This document shows, piece after piece, positions 46,655 to 58,061 of a stretch of DNA of 64,000 nucleotides. The DNA comes from Sanguinoderma infundibulare (Eukaryota; Basidiomycota; Agaricomycetes; Polyporales; Polyporaceae): the NCBI GenBank assembly GCA_032821775.1, contig JAVLRN010000003.1, positions 3,596,001 to 3,660,000 of the forward strand, written 5' to 3'. Under the pieces are notes generated by a model. It was not told the DNA's origin, did not search any database, and saw nothing but the letters and a program-made list of their open reading frames with translations. Each line of letters opens with the position of its first letter. The stretch's first letter is position 1. The position numbers and the translations under genes are program-made.

Positions 46655-47021
46655 CACGTTAATCAGAATGTTCACTGGTTGCTGAAGGAGAAGATACTCT
46701 AAATCAATAGTCAGCCGGTGGGTGGTTGGAGAGACAGAAACGTCAAACGAACCTAGAGCACCGCTGTATATGCAGACATGCGAACGCCAAGGGATATGAA
46801 GGCACAAAGGAAAGGTGAGAGTAGCATACTGGAAAGATGGATTTAAAGTCATCCATGGTGGTGGTAGTGGTGGTGGTTGAAGAGAGAGTTGAAAGATCCT
46901 CTGAAGCGTTGAGCGGGAAAACTTTCAACGAATGATGCTGTAAGCAAATCAAACAGCTGATTTAGGAGAGCAATGGAAAGCTGATGACAGCTCCGCACGG
47001 GCCACCAGCGTGACCATTTTG
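46655..47021. other. intergenic between copies 3 and 2, right arm
   Basis: Matches 30353-30711 on the other strand. A (CCA)n/(TGG)n-like short tract lies near 46855-46880. No gene is seen. Confidence 0.55.
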
Positions 47022-48211
47022 TCAGTCATTCTCAACTGTATGATTGCAGCCCACGATAGACTTTCAGAGCTGGCGCAACAGCCCATTTACCTCCTCCGTC
47101 ACATCCCTCCACTCCACCCACCCCGCGCCCGCCTTCGGTCCCAGAATCTCCCCCACACTCGTGATGCAGAACCGATCGCCCACCCACAGCCCTTTCGCGA
47201 ACTTCACAGCGTACTCATGCCCGCACAGCCCGTCCATGACACTTGCATCAGGTGAGTAGGAAATGCGCGACAGCAACGCATGCACAAGGGACGCATCCTG
47301 CTTCTCGTACCTCGGGAAGGTAGCGAGCATGTCCTCGAGGACATACTCGCCCTTCGAGAGATTACAGAGCACGTTAGGGCCCGGCAGACACACGTCGTAG
47401 AACCCTGTTCCACCAAGGGCCTCGATCATATCAAGCTCCAGCTTCCAGAGTGGGTTCTGCACTTTCTCCATCTCCCGGCGAGCCATGGCAATCTCCTTGC
47501 ACTGTTCCATGTGGAAGTGCCAGATCAGCTCTCTTGCAATGTCGCAGGTCTTGTAGAACTCGGAAGTGAACTAGTAGAAACATTGTTGCACATCTTTGTC
47601 CTCCCATCGGAGCTTGGTGGTCGCGATCTCCTTCAGCTCTGCCTCGGTGAGCATGCCAGGTGGTGCTTGATCGTCTGCATCTGTATACTCTCCCAGACAA
47701 ACTAGACGGCAGTTGGCGGCATGGGCGTAGCGTGAAATGAGAGAGCGGAGGATGTGGCGTTTGCTGACAGCGAGCGACGGCTTGCAGGTTATGGTGAAGT
47801 GAAGACAGCCTAGGAAGTTACTGTCAGGGATCTCTGGTCTCTCGCCAAGGACGGCCTCGAAAAGCAAGTGCAAGAGCTCAGTTGATAGATTTCCAATTGA
47901 TCCAGGTTGAAAAATGAAGGTACTGCGCAAAAGCCACTGCTCTAGCAGATCCCTGGTAGGTTGAGTGGGGTGATTAGAGACAAGCGTAAGACAGGAAATT
48001 GAGTGAGCGCACTCTGGCAGACATGGAATCTGGAGAGCGCGGTACAGGTCACGGGTGTTCTCCCAGGGGAAAAATTCGTGAAAGTGGAAGCCATCTGCCA
48101 GCTCCTTCTCCCTGTGGTCAATGTTCAGTCTGCGTAGGCGTTCAGATGAGTGTTATTTGCAGAGTTCATAAATCCATGCACTCACACCTCCCATAGCTGA
48201 TACTGTAACAT
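47022..48211 (-). pseudogene. F-box-like family member, right arm copy 2
   Basis: Exons 48211-48186 (MLQYQLWE), 48129-48013 and 47952-47022, 358 codons. The F-box-like core is IGNLSTELLHLLFEAVLG with CKPSLAVSKRHIL; the C-terminal blocks are GPNVLCNLSKGEYVLED, RISYSPDASV and GDRFCITS. Two nonsense codons: TAG at 47573-47571 (CAG in the left copy) and TGA at 47066-47064 (TGG in the left copy). The second removes only the last 14 residues; the first removes the conserved C-terminal half. Confidence 0.82.
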
Positions 48212-48725
48212 TGCCAGGTATCTCGGATGTCTAAGGGCCGGTAGTCGAGTACTGAAGCTTTGGCATTAAGAAGTTAGAAACAACCCTGTCATTAGGATGA
48301 GAGTAATGCCAAACTAACCTGTTACTGGTATCTGTGAATCTCCCCCAGGCCAACTATAAACAATTCTGCTGTAGGGGAGGGTGGCGGCTGCATTCAAGTA
48401 GTAGGCACTTATCACTTGCGGGACGGCGCCTGATTCTGGCCACCGGCATGTGACCTTGGATCTCTAAAGCGCTCGATGGTTACACACAACATGGTCAGGA
48501 TACGCTGGGGCTAAGTAATAGCGATGTACTCCCAGTCTGATTCGATATCATCATCATGTTACGCAATGATAATCAGTCATCAGACTTGAATTCATTGGCA
48601 CAAATGTCACAGCAGCGACGGTGCTGGACAAGGTATACATACACTAGGACCTCGAGTTGGAGTGTCCTTCATGATGTGGAATCAAAATCTACATATCAAG
48701 TGCTACATGGGACAGATAGCGACAA

Positions 48726-50094
48726 TCAATCGAGAATACGTAGATAGTCCCAGTCTGAGGACGATTCCCATTCTGATTCATGTCCACTATCCTCTCCGTC
48801 AGAAGAAATACGCACCGGCTCAGGAGGAGGAGGAGGAGGAGGAGGAGGAGGAGGGGGAGGGGGAGTCGTCATCCTCTGCCCATGCCACAAATGAAGCAGC
48901 AGTGCGTTAACCTCCTCCATAACATCTTTCCACTTCATCCCAGCCTTGACCCGCGGCACGTCCTTCGCACTCGTGATCCAGAATCAGTCGCCTGCCCATG
49001 GTCCCTTCACGAGCCCATCAAGGTACTCCTCACTGCAGACCATCGAGATGCTCAGCTTGGGTGAGTAACAAATTCGGGATAGCAAAGCATGAGCGAGCGT
49101 CGGGCGCTCTTTACATTCCATCCGCCCATTCTTCACGTATTCCTCCATGGCCAGGGCAATCAGCCCGTCCTCCCGGACGCACTCGCATTTCGACATGTTC
49201 CAGAGGACATTTGGGCCCTCGCAGTACTTCAGGTCCACCCAAATCAGCTGTCTGAGCATGTCCATCTTAAACCAACGCAGCAGGTCCCAGTCCGGATGAT
49301 GGACCTCCACTTTGTGGCAGATAAAGCGGAGCTCTTGGCACTGCAGGAAGTATAGGGGCATAGAGACTTGGTCATACTGTGTCTGGCCAATGAACTCATA
49401 CAGGCCTTGGGCATGGGTATACAGGTGCCGCTCTGGAGCGACCTGTGCATCCACGTCCCCCTTCTTCATGCTGTCGTTCTCCTCCTTGTTCACCGGGGTC
49501 ACAGTCATCTCGATCTTCATCACCTCTGCAGCCATAAGCATCCCAGGGGGGGCCTGGTCATCTGCTCCAGCGTGCTCTCCGAGGCAGATGAGGTGGCAGT
49601 CTGCAGCCCAAGCATACATCCCAATCAGGCCACGCACGATGTGATGTTTGCCAATGGACAGAAGGCGTTTGCAGGTCATAGAAACGTAAATGCACGAGGC
49701 GAAAGCTTTGACGGGCTTCCGTTCCATATCGGCCATGACCTCTTGAAAGATCAAGTCGACCAACTCCAGTGAAAGCCTTCCCATGGGCCCAGGCTGGGAG
49801 ATGGTGGACCCACATGATAGCCACTCATCGACATCCCTGGTGTTGCACAATTAGACCGATATTCTGAAGAGCAAAAGAATGGGAGTGTACTGGGGAAGAC
49901 ATGGGATGTGAAGGTCTTCATAAAGAGAGCTCATATCAGGAAAGAAATACTTGTCAAGGCTGGCACCACCAAATACTACTAGGCCCTTCTCCTCGCAGTC
50001 AATATTGAGTCTGAGGAGAGAGGAAAGACTTGAATGAGTGAGTCAGCGCCATATGCATGAACGTATGCACTCACACATCCCATCTCTGGTCCAT
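48726..50094 (-). pseudogene. F-box-like family member, right arm copy 1
   Basis: Exons 50094-50075 (MDQRWD), 50010-49891 and 49836-48726, 417 codons. It carries PMGRLSLELVDLIFQEVMAD, CKRLLSIGKHHIV, DDQAPPGMLMAAEVMKI, GPNVLWNMSKCECVRED and GPWAGD. A single TGA at 48986-48984 interrupts the GPWAGDRFWITS block exactly at the arginine, which is CGA in the left copy. The left copy is broken at a different codon, so neither copy is now intact. A 14-proline run lies near the C-terminus. Confidence 0.82.
48823..48855 (-). repeat. (GGA)n microsatellite coding a proline run
   Basis: Reverse-strand counterpart of the tract at 28510-28545; one codon shorter. Confidence 0.85.
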
Positions 50095-50697
50095 CGTGAT
50101 ACCAGAGTGAAAGGACAAAGTGCAATGCTAATGCGGCAACACCGTCAAGGTCGGTCAACTTTGGTCCAGTGGTTGGGGACAGATGAACATTCAACGAACC
50201 TGGCTTCACTGCATTGCACACGTAAGTGCTTGAGAACAGATGGAGGCCTGGATATTGTGGAGAATCATGAACGAGAGGTATGGAGAGCATGTCGTTCGTG
50301 GTTGTGGTGGAGAAGTAGTTGCGAAGCATCAAACGCGCGGGCCTTTAAGGAATTGTGGCGCCATTACAAACTGTTATAAACCGAGTGGAACAATAGGCCT
50401 TTGGCCGCCGTCAGCATTTGCCGGATCTAGTGGGCGGACGAGCAATCAAATAACAATGTCGCACTGAGGAGAGAAATGTGATTTGCCCCTTCACTGACAC
50501 ATCCAGATCGACCAAGCGGACACCAGGGCGCACCTTGTCCAGCCCTGCGCTACCGAACCCGGCGTTCGTCAACGTGCACTTCACTGCCTGAAATCCAACC
50601 GAGTCCAAGAGCAACACCATATGGCCAGCTGTAGGAATATGACCCACTATCTGGAGGTTTCGGACACGAGGGCCTGGACACCGGCGGTCATAGATGT

Positions 50698-50944
50698 TGT
50701 TACGAAATCACGCTTACTTACGATTACTCATCCTTAGTCAGTCCTTACTCAGCATATGCTGGTTGGACATTCTATGACATTCTAGCACTTTCCTTAGGAT
50801 TACTCATGCACCCCATGTAGCTTGGTCAGCTCAGTGCTGCATGTCTATATAAACAGCCACTTTGGAGCTGGGGATCCTCAGCTTCGAGTTGGTATTCACC
50901 CTCCCAGTCTAAGGCTTATTGCTAGTCTGTCACTGGCCGTATCA
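50698..50944 (+). repeat. 5' LTR of the Ty3 element
   Basis: Starts TGTTACGAAATCAC and ends CTGGCCGTATCA; 247 bp. It contains TATATAAA at 50846-50853. Differences from the 3' LTR are five transitions. Confidence 0.97.
50846..50853 (+). promoter_or_regulatory. TATA box of the 5' LTR
   Basis: TATATAAA lies 34 nt upstream of 50880, where the sequence AGCTTCGAGTT begins. This matches the expected spacing for a pol II start at or near 50880, which would place that 11-mer at the 5' end of the genomic RNA. Confidence 0.75.
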
Positions 50945-50945
50945 T

Positions 50946-50956
50946 AACTCGAAGCT
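50946..50956 (+). promoter_or_regulatory. self-primer binding site next to the 5' LTR
   Basis: AACTCGAAGCT begins one base after the LTR end and is the exact reverse complement of AGCTTCGAGTT at 50880-50890 inside the LTR. No tRNA-type primer site (TGG plus tRNA 3' end) is seen here. In Tf1/sushi elements the RNA 5' end folds back on such a site and primes reverse transcription (family knowledge). Confidence 0.8.
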
Positions 50957-51301
50957 ACCCCTACCCTCGACCTACGACGCACCGTATCCGTTGCCAATTG
51001 TGGCATCCTCACCACCCTCCCGCTCCTCCTCACCCACCCCTACTCTCCCCTGTACGTCCTCACCCTCGAAGAGCTCTATCTCAAGTACGTTGTCCGGCTC
51101 AACGATGGATCCTTTCACATCCTCGCCCATTCACCATCGCCCCCGCTGACTACCGCATCCAGTACCTCGACACCGCCTCTTCTGATCCCGCCTCCTCGCG
51201 TTCCAACTCCCGACTACCACGCAGCAGCTGTAGCACAGGCCGACTCGATCTGATCTGATTTACCACAATCCGACTCGACTCATCCCGATTCTCCTAACGA
51301 C

Positions 51302-51643
51302 TTGAACACTGTCGCCGACATAGAGGCACGTTCAAGCATGACCACTGATGATCCTAGCCCTCCGTACCCAGCTAACGACTCCGACTACAACTCCAACTCC
51401 GACTACACCCCATCAAACTACCCGTGCATCCCCGCATCCCATGCAACCTTCACACACACCCTTAATGACAGGCACGAACGTATCACCATTGCGTATGTGT
51501 CACGCTTTCTTTATCACACCCTTCCTGACAATGTCACTTTCATTTTCCCTACGTACCAAGCCCACGGACTAGTCGTGGAAACTACTCCACATTTCTATCG
51601 ACTCTTTATACTTTTTACTGCATATCGCCCCTATTCCACGTGA
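51302..51643 (+). CDS. leader open frame of unknown function
   Basis: A 113-codon frame in the long region between primer site and gag. It is acidic and Ser/Tyr/Pro-rich at the start (DPSPPYPANDSDYNSNSDY), then more hydrophobic. I recognise no domain. It lies in the same reading frame as gag, separated from it by stops, so it could be a decayed N-terminal part of gag or chance. Confidence 0.25.
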   Translation: MNTVADIEARSSMTTDDPSPPYPANDSDYNSNSDYTPSNYPCIPASHATFTHTLNDRHERITIAYVSRFLYHTLPDNVTFIFPTYQAHGLVVETTPHFYRLFILFTAYRPYST

Positions 51644-51938
51644 TAGTTAGTCACCCAGTGTGACAATCACACGCAGGAGACCCCAGTTAGCCATACCATG
51701 GTAAAACTGCTATATAGTTTTGGATACTCTCACGTAGCGTTACTGTGCGCTTACGTACATCTTTCTTTTTCTTAGTCATATGGACCTCTGGGATCAACTC
51801 CTCGCAACCTACGCCGCACCTCAAAAATATCCATCCCCATCTCCATCCCCACCACCTAGTATTTGTGCGACCATCGCGTGAGAACAGTGGACATCACGGC
51901 TTGTAAAGGGAAGAAGCACTTCCAATTCCTCCACGACG

Positions 51939-52784
51939 ATGAACAGTGGAAAGACGTCACTACTCGTGCCAACAACAAGGTCATCACCTGTGTCCAACAA
52001 CCCTGCCCTCACTGACACGATCCCACCAATTACCTCACTGCTGAAGACCCCAGACACTGCATCATCCCGCGGGAAGCACCGGCAGCAGAAGCATCTGGAT
52101 CAGAAGCTTCGGTACCTGGACCGTCTCGTGAGCGAACACGTCAGCAGCGCCCACCCCAACCCAAGCTGTACGAATGGACTGAATGTGTCCGCACCCCTTC
52201 CCCTGTCACAGCCCATATCCCTGTCGTCATCCAAGGAACTGGAACGTCGCCAACAGCTTCAGCGCGAGTACGACCACTCTCTCGGACTGCTTCCCACGAG
52301 AGTCCCCAAGCATCTCCGGTTGCCAGAAGTAGCCGAGGAAAACAGCAAGAACTTGCCAAAGAAGCCGCGACCCTCCCCTTCCACGAGCCAGAAGCCTCAA
52401 ATTGTCATTGATCTGACTCGCTCACCCTCACCGCTGAACTCGCAAATCTCCGAGTCAGTGATCCCACTCCCGCCGAAACCGCACAACCCGTTCCCACTCC
52501 CCAAGGCACCACCCAGACCCCTGCGATCAGCCAACCACCCAGCTGTCATAGAACAATGGCGCAAGCAATGGCATTTGACCAGGCAACGCGCCAATTCTTC
52601 AAAGATCAGTTCACAGCGCTCGCAAACAGCATCGCGACCCAAACAGCACACCAAGTCCGCGCCTCCGCACCAAAAGTCGCTGAGCCTGACTCCTTCGACG
52701 GAGTCACCCCAGACTTCGAAGAATGGAAGTCTACAATGCAGGTCTACGTGGCCGGCCTGGGAAAGGATTCAGCGATATCTATGA
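51939..52784 (+). CDS. Pro/Ser/Lys-rich open frame upstream of and overlapping gag
   Basis: A frame of 281 codons overlaps the first 229 bp of gag. It is hydrophilic, with low-complexity proline and serine runs (PLPLSQPISLSSSKELE, KAPPRPLRSANHP) and no known domain. Its length and protein-like composition up to the gag start suggest an N-terminal gag extension joined by a -1 shift, or an old frameshift in this copy. Confidence 0.4.
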   Translation: MNSGKTSLLVPTTRSSPVSNNPALTDTIPPITSLLKTPDTASSRGKHRQQKHLDQKLRYLDRLVSEHVSSAHPNPSCTNGLNVSAPLPLSQPISLSSSKELERRQQLQREYDHSLGLLPTRVPKHLRLPEVAEENSKNLPKKPRPSPSTSQKPQIVIDLTRSPSPLNSQISESVIPLPPKPHNPFPLPKAPPRPLRSANHPAVIEQWRKQWHLTRQRANSSKISSQRSQTASRPKQHTKSAPPHQKSLSLTPSTESPQTSKNGSLQCRSTWPAWERIQRYL

Positions 52785-53818
52785 TCTTATCGTGGATCAA
52801 GGGAGCGAGTGTAGACAAGTGGAAAAGGAATCTGATTAGGGAAAAGTTTGTTGCGAACAATAACTCTTGGGACTATGCCAATATAGCAGAGTTCTGGACT
52901 GCCCTCACAGCAAAGTTCAAACCTGTGAACTATCAGAACGATGCGATCATCGAACTTAGCCAGGCTACGATGGGTAGACAACGGGCCAAAGACTTCTTCG
53001 ACCACTGGGAAGATCTGATGGATCGGGCTGGAGAAACTGTAGCAGGTCGCAGTTCCGCGATCAACATGTATCAGCTGAAGAATGCTCTTCCCCAGCACAT
53101 ACACACGCAGATTAGTTCATCGCCCAATCCCCCCGCTGATTACAATGGGTGGAAAACCCTCGTGATCAAGCTTGATAACGATCAGCGGATCTTCCATCGG
53201 ACCTTCGAAGCCCAACATTGTCCCCCGCAGCAGCAGTTTGTCCCACGAGTTCCTTCCTGTCCCTTACCACAGCAACATGCGGCTCCACGATACCCACCTC
53301 CCCGATACCCTCCGCAGTACCCATCATCCCAGCCAAGATACGCGCAATACCCCGCTCCTCGACAACCTCCACCCCAGTACTACACACCTCGTCCACCGGC
53401 ACCTCCTATGATGCCAGGAGACATACGCACGGGTACTGGAGTAACCTATGGAGGAAGAGGACAGCCGATGGACATAGATCGGCTTAGAGCGCATGCTTGT
53501 CAGAAGTGCGGAGCAAAGCAGAGTGAGAAGGGCATGTGTGGAGACATGTGGCACATCCCTAATTGCTCGGGAGCAGCGGCCACGCAGAAGCGGCAATGGG
53601 AAGAACGCAACAATCGAGAAGCGTTCCTAGCGGAGATTCGGCATTTCGCAGCCGAAGATCCAGAGGACTTCCTTGCGCAGATGACCAGGCAGGAGTTACC
53701 CGGATATCGTTCAGAACAGGAGCAGGAGCAGGCACCATATGAAGATGGATATGCGGACGTTAGATCCCAGTTTGCGGATGAAATTGATGAATCACTTTTT
53801 CCTTACGAGCAGATGTGA
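52556..53818 (+). CDS. gag: Ty3 element gag
   Basis: Structural protein, 420 residues. The central retrotransposon-gag fold shows VAEPDSFDGVTPDFEEWK, SWIKGASVDKWKRNLI and AEFWTALTAKFKPVNYQNDA. A Pro/Tyr/Gln-rich linker follows, then a cysteine-histidine cluster at about residues 316-340, spaced C-X2-C-X9-C-X4-H-X3-C, which is not the standard CCHC knuckle. The frame ends at 53816-53818, and pol opens in the -1 frame across 53791-53818, which includes a TTTTT run at 53796-53800. No stop lies within gag. Confidence 0.88.
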   Translation: MAQAMAFDQATRQFFKDQFTALANSIATQTAHQVRASAPKVAEPDSFDGVTPDFEEWKSTMQVYVAGLGKDSAISMILSWIKGASVDKWKRNLIREKFVANNNSWDYANIAEFWTALTAKFKPVNYQNDAIIELSQATMGRQRAKDFFDHWEDLMDRAGETVAGRSSAINMYQLKNALPQHIHTQISSSPNPPADYNGWKTLVIKLDNDQRIFHRTFEAQHCPPQQQFVPRVPSCPLPQQHAAPRYPPPRYPPQYPSSQPRYAQYPAPRQPPPQYYTPRPPAPPMMPGDIRTGTGVTYGGRGQPMDIDRLRAHACQKCGAKQSEKGMCGDMWHIPNCSGAAATQKRQWEERNNREAFLAEIRHFAAEDPEDFLAQMTRQELPGYRSEQEQEQAPYEDGYADVRSQFADEIDESLFPYEQM

Positions 53819-56800
53819 GCGCACACATGCCTCGCTCAACACTGTACAATAATCGTTTTTCTGTTCTGGACTCGGATACTTTCGATATGCCTACTTATTC
53901 ACTGGACTCAACCATCATTCCTCACCCTACCCAGTTACATAACATTATACTTACCGAAGAGATGACTGATCGTCGGAGCCAACATACAGGCAATGATCAG
54001 CGCGGCGGACGGGAATCCGTGCTTAATTTCTCTTCCAAAAATACAAAAACATGTGAAAAATCTGTGTGTGCGACAGAGCCAAAAACCAAACCCAATAACG
54101 CCATTCGGGTAATGTCCTATGGTCCCACGTACTTCAAGGTAGTACGAGGCACTGGTACCAAACAACTGGATATGCCCGTTATGATCAAAAACCTGGAAAC
54201 TCTTCAGGTTTACGACACCAAGGCTCTCACGGACACTGGATGCACTGGTTCTTGTATCAATAGAAACTTCATTCAGCGTGCAGGCTTGACACCTAAGCCA
54301 TTCCCTCACCCTATTGACGTGTTCAATGCCGATGGATCTCCCAACACGGGTGGCCGAATCACGCATTACGTTGATGTAGAACTCATAATCGGAAACTATG
54401 CTGAGCGTATTCCGCTCTTAGTTACTGATTTAGGCAAGATGGACATTTATCTCGGACACGACTGGATTGAGCACCACAATCCGTCAATACATTGGAAGAA
54501 CAAGACAGTTGAGTTCAACCAATGTCCGAGTACTTGCCAACATATCATCAGCGCTGGTGAACGAGTATTCTCTCTTAACGTATGATCGTGGCTTGAAGCC
54601 CGATCAGTTCAGGTTCGCGCCAAGACCTCCGTAGCTATGGAAATCGCAATCAAACAGAATGAGGCTAAGAAAGAATCCATGTTCGAGGAAATGGTTTCAG
54701 AACAGTATCAAGATTTCCATGACATCTTTGACGAAGCGACATTCTCTATTCTCTCCGAACGATGGCCTTATGATCACGCGATTGAGCTAGTCGAAGGTGC
54801 TAAACCTTATTGTGGTAAACTATACCCCATGACCCAGAGCGAACAAGATGCTTTAGATGTCTTCTTAGAGGAAAACCTTACCACAGGCCGAATACGTCCA
54901 TCGAAATCCCCGTGGGGAGCACCGTTCTTCTTTGTCAAGAAAAAGGATGGGAAGCTGCATCCTGTTCAGGACTACCGACAGCTGAACACCATGACTAAGA
55001 AAAACGTGTACCCTCTTCCTCTGATGCAAGAAATCTTAGATCGACTGAAAGGCACCAAGTATTATACCAAGCTTGACATCCGCTGGGGATACAACAACAT
55101 TCGATTAGTTGATGGCGATGAGGAAAAAGCAGCGTTTATCACAAATCGCGGCTTGTATGAACCCCTCATCATGTTCTTCGGCTTAACGAATTCCCCCGCT
55201 ACTTTCCAAACAATGATGAACACGATCTTCCGAGATCTGATTCTTCGTGGAAAAGTCATTGTATACTTGGACGATATCATCATCTGCACCGCCGATTTAG
55301 TAGAGCATAGACGCATCGTTCGACAAGTCCTTCAGATCCTTCGAGACAATCACCTTACATGTAAACCGCAGAAATGTGAATTCGAAACCCAAGAAACCGA
55401 GTACTTAGGTCATATCATTGCCCCCGGATTAATCCGTATGGATCTGGGCAAGATCAAAGGTGTTACCGATTGGCCAGTTCCCACGTGCAAACGTGATGTA
55501 CAAGGTTTCCTCGGATTTGCAAATTTCTATAGACAGTTTATCAAGGACTTCTCGAAGATTGCTGGGCCGTTGAACCATCTCACGGGTCTTAATGAATGGT
55601 CCTGGACTCTCGAGCATCAGCTCGCCTTTGAGGGAATCAAGCGTGCAATCACTCACGCCTCCGTGCTCACTATACCAAATGACACGGATCCCTTTAAGGT
55701 AGAATGCAATGCTTCGAACTTTGCGATTGGAGCTGAGCTCTCGCAGAAGCAGGACGGACTTTGGAAACCTATTGCCTTTTTATCACATTCCTTACAACCT
55801 GCACAACGTAACTATGAGATTTGGGATAGAGAGATGTTGTCGGTTATCACCGCAATTCAGGAGTGGCGTCATTTCCTCCAGAATGCATGTGAATTCGAGA
55901 TTCATAATGACCACAAGAATCTTGAATATTTCCATAAACCACAATGACTAAACGCTTGCCAAGCACGTTGGTCAACCATTCTCTCAAATTACCATTTCAA
56001 GTTAGTTCATAAACCAGGTCGTACTATGGGCAAAGTAGATGCATTGTCTAGACGTGTGGACCACGAAACAGGTCCCATAGTCAATGACTACACTATGCTC
56101 AAAGAACACTGGTTTGCAGCTTCTCATACGGTAGACAGTGCACACAATATAAAGGAAATGTGTTTGACACACGTTGAACTTTATGACCGCTCTGTCGTTG
56201 AGAAAGTAGGAAAGGATAATGATTGGGAATTAGCCGAGGATGGCTTAATTTACAGGAGAGGGAAGATGGTCATTCCGAACCACTCGGAACTCCGCGGACA
56301 CGTCATTGCATCACATCATGATTTGATCGCAGCTGGACATCCAGGTGCAGTCAAGACACAAGATCTAATCTCAAGATCTTATTGGTGGCCTTCCATTCGG
56401 AAAGACGTAATCAAGTATGTCGCCGGATGCCACACATGTCAGCGTGTCAAGATTGATCGTCAACCACATGCCGCACCACTCAATCTCAACCCTATTCCCG
56501 ATCAGAATTGGCAATTCGTTACCATAGACTACATGACTGGACTTTCCAACTGCAATGGACATGACGCTATTCTAGTCTTCGTCGATATGAAGTCAAAGGA
56601 CTACATCACTATTCCCTGTTCAAAGACACTAGACTCGGAAGGACAAGCTCGACTCTTCATCAAACATGTGGTTGTTCCCCACAGCCTGCCTAAGCGCATA
56701 TGGTCAGACCGAGGGCCTACACTCATGTCATCCTTCACCAAGGAAGTTTACTGTCAGTTAGGGATAAAAGGCAATCCTAGCACAGCCTATCATCCCCAGA

Positions 56801-57747
56801 CAGATGGTCGGACCGAGCGCATGAATCAGGAGATCCAGACATATTTACGGATCTTCATCAATCACAGGTAAGATGACTGGGTTGAATGGTTACCACTAGC
56901 CGAGTTTGCCTACCGATGTCGAGTACAAGTGTCCACAGGGATGTTCCCTTTCTTCATGACTCACGGTCATCATCCCAACACTGGAGTCGAGATGCTGCAG
57001 GATGGTATCAACGAGTCTGCCAAGCAGTTCGCTGAGCGAATGCAACGCATTGGGAAACAGGCTGAACAAGCATTGGAGATAACGCAAGGCGCCATGAAGC
57101 AGCATTATGATAAGCATCGTCGATCAGCACGAGAATACAAGATAGGTGATAAAGTATACGTAGATGCACGGGACTTCCCCACCGATCGCCCCAACAAGAA
57201 GCTAGAGGATAAGCGCTACAGCCCTTTCCAGATAGCCGAAAAGATCAGAGCTAGTGCATATCGCCTAGAGTTACCACCCAAATGGAAGCTCAAACATCCC
57301 ATATTCAACGAAGTACTTCTAACCCCTGCACGTGACCCCGAATTCCCAAATCAATCTAAGGCTAGTCGAGAAGTACCTACTCTTCTAGAACCTGAACAGG
57401 AAGTCAAAGCAATCTTAGAATCAAAGATTGTACAAGGGTCCGATCGAGCCCGACAAGTTCATTACCTAGTCCAATGGTGTGGACTTACACGTGCTGATCG
57501 TGAATGGGTTCCATCAGATGCAGATACACTTTGTACCGATGAAGCCAAGAAGCTTATCACCGCTTTCCACACTGCCAACAAGTTTGCCCCACGCATACAC
57601 ACTTGCTTTATACTCTCTGCTACGGACAAGGACAATAAACGATACCTTTACGATACAGACTCTTGGAATTATTGGACTGAACTTTACGATACTTGGAAAT
57701 CCAAGAATCCTAATACCACGGGTGAACAAAAGAGTCACATATTATGA
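53815..57747 (+). pseudogene. pol: Ty3 element pol: protease, RT, RNase H, integrase, chromodomain
   Basis: A single frame to 57747 with three internal stops: TGA 54583-54585, TGA 55945-55947 and TAA 56869-56871, each explained by one C-to-T change. Protease active site is DTGCTGS. RT has YYTKLDIRWGYNNIRL and YLDD. RNase H has VECNASNFAIGAEL and NDHKNLEYF. Integrase has an HHCC finger (GHPGAVKT to CHTCQRVK), the catalytic residues in TIDYMTGL, SDRGP and ERMNQEI, and a GPY/F-like region. The chromodomain (VHYLVQWCGLTRADREWVP) is near the C-terminus and in this group guides insertion to marked chromatin (family knowledge). About 1,310 codons in total. Confidence 0.93.
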
Positions 57748-58061
57748 TATATTCGAATGCAAGCCCTGGACTAATCCATTACTATATCAATTCCCTTTAA
57801 TAGTCATCGCAGACGTGAGGAGATCCTGCGCGGAGATCCCCATATTATACCACCTTAGGGGAATGGCATTCCTCAAAATGAACCCTTAGCAGTAATGGTA
57901 TTACGCCCTTCAATCCACTCGTTTACTTTTTCAGAAGGACCTTTAGCTCACCTTAATTATCCGATGACCAGAATCACTAGGAAATCTCAGGTAGTAACGA
58001 CTAAAACCTTACCTACTATTCCATCAGCATCCAGAGGACTTGATGCTAAAGAGGGGGGTAA
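57748..58061 (+). other. pol 3' flank and polypurine tract
   Basis: Non-coding tail of the element. AAAGAGGGGGG at 58048-58058, just before the 3' LTR, is the polypurine tract that would prime plus-strand DNA. Confidence 0.75.

Noticed and set aside
53791..53818. A classic -1 slippery heptamer at the gag/pol overlap
   Set aside because: The T-run is not in the X-XXY-YYZ phase relative to the gag codons, so only the frame relation is reported.
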